NCBI GenBank assembly: GCA_029777935.1
Contig: JAKORH010000280.1
Span: 1 to 9,873 of the forward strand
DNA: 9,873 nt
Source: Pseudomonadota bacterium
GTDB lineage: Bacteria > Pseudomonadota > Gammaproteobacteria > Burkholderiales > Burkholderiaceae
Direction: 5' to 3'
Below the pieces are notes generated by a model, which saw only the letters and a program-made list of their open reading frames with translations, was not told where the DNA came from and ran no database searches. Both the position numbers and the translations under genes were made by a program. Position 1 is the stretch's first letter, and each line of letters begins with the position of its first letter. Shown piece by piece: positions 8,243 through 9,873 of this stretch.

Positions 8243-9873
8243 GTGCCGGAAACCCCAGTCGACTTCGACTCCAAGGCGGTCATCGATGGCCTGCCGAACC
8301 TGCCGGGCGTCTACCGGATGCTCGACGCGGACGGCAGCACGTTGTACGTCGGCAAGGCGCGCGACCTGAAGAAGCGCGTGGCGTCGTACTTCAACAAGGG
8401 CGTGGGCCCCCGCACCGCGCTGATGCTCCAAAGCGTCGCGCGGATCGACACCACGGTCACCCGTTCCGAAGCCGAGGCGCTGCTGCTCGAGAACAACCTG
8501 ATCAAGTCGCTGGCGCCGAAGTTCAACATCCTGTTCCGCGACGACAAGTCGTACCCGTTTCTCAAGCTCAGCGACCACGAGTTCCCGCGCGTCGCCTACT
8601 ACCGCGGCGCGACCGACAAGCGCGCGCGCTACTTCGGCCCGTTTCCGAACGCGTGGGCGGTCAAGGACTCGATCCAGGTGCTGCAGAAGGTCTTCCGGCT
8701 GCGCACCTGCGAGGACACGGTATTCGCGCACCGCTCGCGCCCGTGCCTGCTGCACCAGATCCAGCGCTGCTCGGCGCCGTGCGTCGGTCTGATCGACGCG
8801 GCCGCGTACGCGCAGGACGTCGAGCGCGCGGTGCGCTTCCTGCGCGGCCAGACCGACGAGGTGATGGCGGAACTCGAAGCGAAGATGCAGTCGTTCGCCG
8901 CCGAGCTGAGGTTCGAGCAGGCGGCCGCGGTGCGCGATCAGCTCGGCGCCCTGTCGCGCGTGCTGCACCAACAGGCGATCGAGACCACGGGCGGCGACAG
9001 CGATGCCGACATCCTCGCGGTCGTGTCCGAGGGCGGGCAGGCCTGCGTGAACCTGGCGATGGTGCGCGGCCACCGCCACCTCGGCGATCACGCGTACTTC
9101 CCGCTGCGCACCGAGGCGGGCGTCGAGGACGCGGAAGTCCTGGAGGCGTTCATTTCACAGCACTACATCGGCCAGAGCGTGCCGCCGCTGCTGGTCGTGA
9201 ACGGCGAACTGGATGCAGCCGAACTGCAGCAGATGCTGGGCGGCGCGGTGCAGATCATCGGCGGCGACGGCGGGCTGCGGGCGCAGCGCCGCCGCTGGCT
9301 CGAGATGGCCGAAGCCAACGCCAGGCTCGCGCTCGCGCGCCGGCTGGCGGAGGAGGGTTCGCAGCAGGCCCGTACGCGCGCGCTGATCGACGCGCTCGCG
9401 CTCGAACTGCCCGATTCCGATCCGGCCACGCTGCGCGTCGAGTGCTTCGATGTCAGCCACACGCGCGGCGAGGCCACACAGGCCTCGTGCGTCGTCTATC
9501 ACCACCACGCGATGCAGTCCTCGGAGTACCGCCGCTTCAACATCGAGGGCATCGAGCCCGGCGACGACTACGCGGCCATGCGTCAGGTGCTGACGCGGCG
9601 CTACGCGCCGGCGGCGCGCGGCGAGGCCGCGCTGCCGAATCTGGTGCTGGTCGACGGCGGCGCGGGGCAGGTGAGCGTCGCGGTACAGGCGTTCGAGGAG
9701 CTCGGGCTCGACCCGTCGATCATCGTCGGCGTGGCCAAGGGCGAGGAGCGCAAGACCGGGCTGGAGGAACTCGTGTTCGCCGACGGCCGCGCGCCGCTCG
9801 CGCTCGGGCGCGAGTCGCAGGTGTTGATGCTGATCGCGCAGATCCGGGACGAGGCGCACCGCTTCGCGATCAC
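8243..9873 (+). CDS. uvrC: Excinuclease ABC subunit C (UvrC), 3'-truncated by window edge
   Basis: UvrC makes the 3' and 5' incisions around DNA lesions after UvrA/UvrB recognition in nucleotide excision repair. About 543 residues are present of a usual 610-plus. The N-terminal GIY-YIG nuclease domain spans about 20-100 ([31 protein letters not shown]). A UVR motif for UvrB contact lies at about 204-239. The RNase H-like 5' nuclease has Asp403 (CFDVSH), Asp471 (LVDGG) and His539 (RDEAHRF), spaced like the known Asp-Asp-His triad. The C-terminal helix-hairpin-helix region lies beyond the window. GTG at 8243 is the only plausible start: the frame has no other start codon back to a stop at 8195, and the N-terminus matches the family. 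Its Shine-Dalgarno sequence is weak. It is divergent from efp. Confidence 0.97.
   Translation, partial: MPETPVDFDSKAVIDGLPNLPGVYRMLDADGSTLYVGKARDLKKRVASYFNKGVGPRTALMLQSVARIDTTVTRSEAEALLLENNLIKSLAPKFNILFRDDKSYPFLKLSDHEFPRVAYYRGATDKRARYFGPFPNAWAVKDSIQVLQKVFRLRTCEDTVFAHRSRPCLLHQIQRCSAPCVGLIDAAAYAQDVERAVRFLRGQTDEVMAELEAKMQSFAAELRFEQAAAVRDQLGALSRVLHQQAIETTGGDSDADILAVVSEGGQACVNLAMVRGHRHLGDHAYFPLRTEAGVEDAEVLEAFISQHYIGQSVPPLLVVNGELDAAELQQMLGGAVQIIGGDGGLRAQRRRWLEMAEANARLALARRLAEEGSQQARTRALIDALALELPDSDPATLRVECFDVSHTRGEATQASCVVYHHHAMQSSEYRRFNIEGIEPGDDYAAMRQVLTRRYAPAARGEAALPNLVLVDGGAGQVSVAVQAFEELGLDPSIIVGVAKGEERKTGLEELVFADGRAPLALGRESQVLMLIAQIRDEAHRFAI

Noticed and set aside
7496..9091. A 531-codon open frame on the minus strand covering uvrC, the control region and efp in another frame
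   Set aside because: It crosses the efp promoter region and reads efp out of frame and uvrC antisense; both true genes have full catalytic or structural motifs.

Overview
The window is a compact, GC-rich piece of bacterial chromosome. It looks like a betaproteobacterium, most likely Burkholderiales or a relative. The evidence is the gene order lepA-lepB-DUF4845-rnc-era-recO-pdxJ-acpS-nagZ, followed by efp and uvrC, together with the protein sequences and an Ala-rich tail on RNase III. No mobile element, CRISPR array, tRNA or rRNA is visible. Almost every base is coding.

Region 1 (1-7469, + strand) is a tight nine-gene run. It holds lepA (5' end outside the window), lepB, a DUF4845 single-pass membrane protein, rnc, era, recO, pdxJ, acpS and nagZ. 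Six of the eight junctions overlap by 1-8 bases (ATGA, TGATG or GTGA style). The other two, on either side of the DUF4845 gene, are both 24-base gaps. This argues for one transcription unit with translational coupling. It joins ribosome and RNA functions (EF4, RNase III, Era), secretion (signal peptidase I), DNA repair (RecO), cofactor supply (PdxJ for pyridoxal phosphate, AcpS for acyl carrier protein) and cell-wall recycling (NagZ).

Region 2 (7470-7584) is a short convergent intergenic gap. It is filled by a nested palindrome that looks like a dispersed extragenic repeat and may end transcription from both sides. Region 3 (7585-8151, - strand) is efp. Region 4 (8152-8242) is the divergent efp/uvrC control region, with a perfect TATAAT box for efp lying inside an 8+8 inverted repeat. 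Region 5 (8243 to the end, + strand) is uvrC, cut by the window edge.

No novel multi-gene system was found; the genes are conserved housekeeping genes. The points most worth a second look are two genes of unexpected subfamily at their normal positions. The EF-P resembles the alphaproteobacterial type but carries Arg at the tip, in a loop one residue longer. PdxJ is of the Xanthomonas/Bacteroidetes type rather than the usual betaproteobacterial type. The inverted repeat around the efp -10 box and the prepilin-like N-terminus of the DUF4845 protein are also of interest. Family comparisons come from memory, not from searches.
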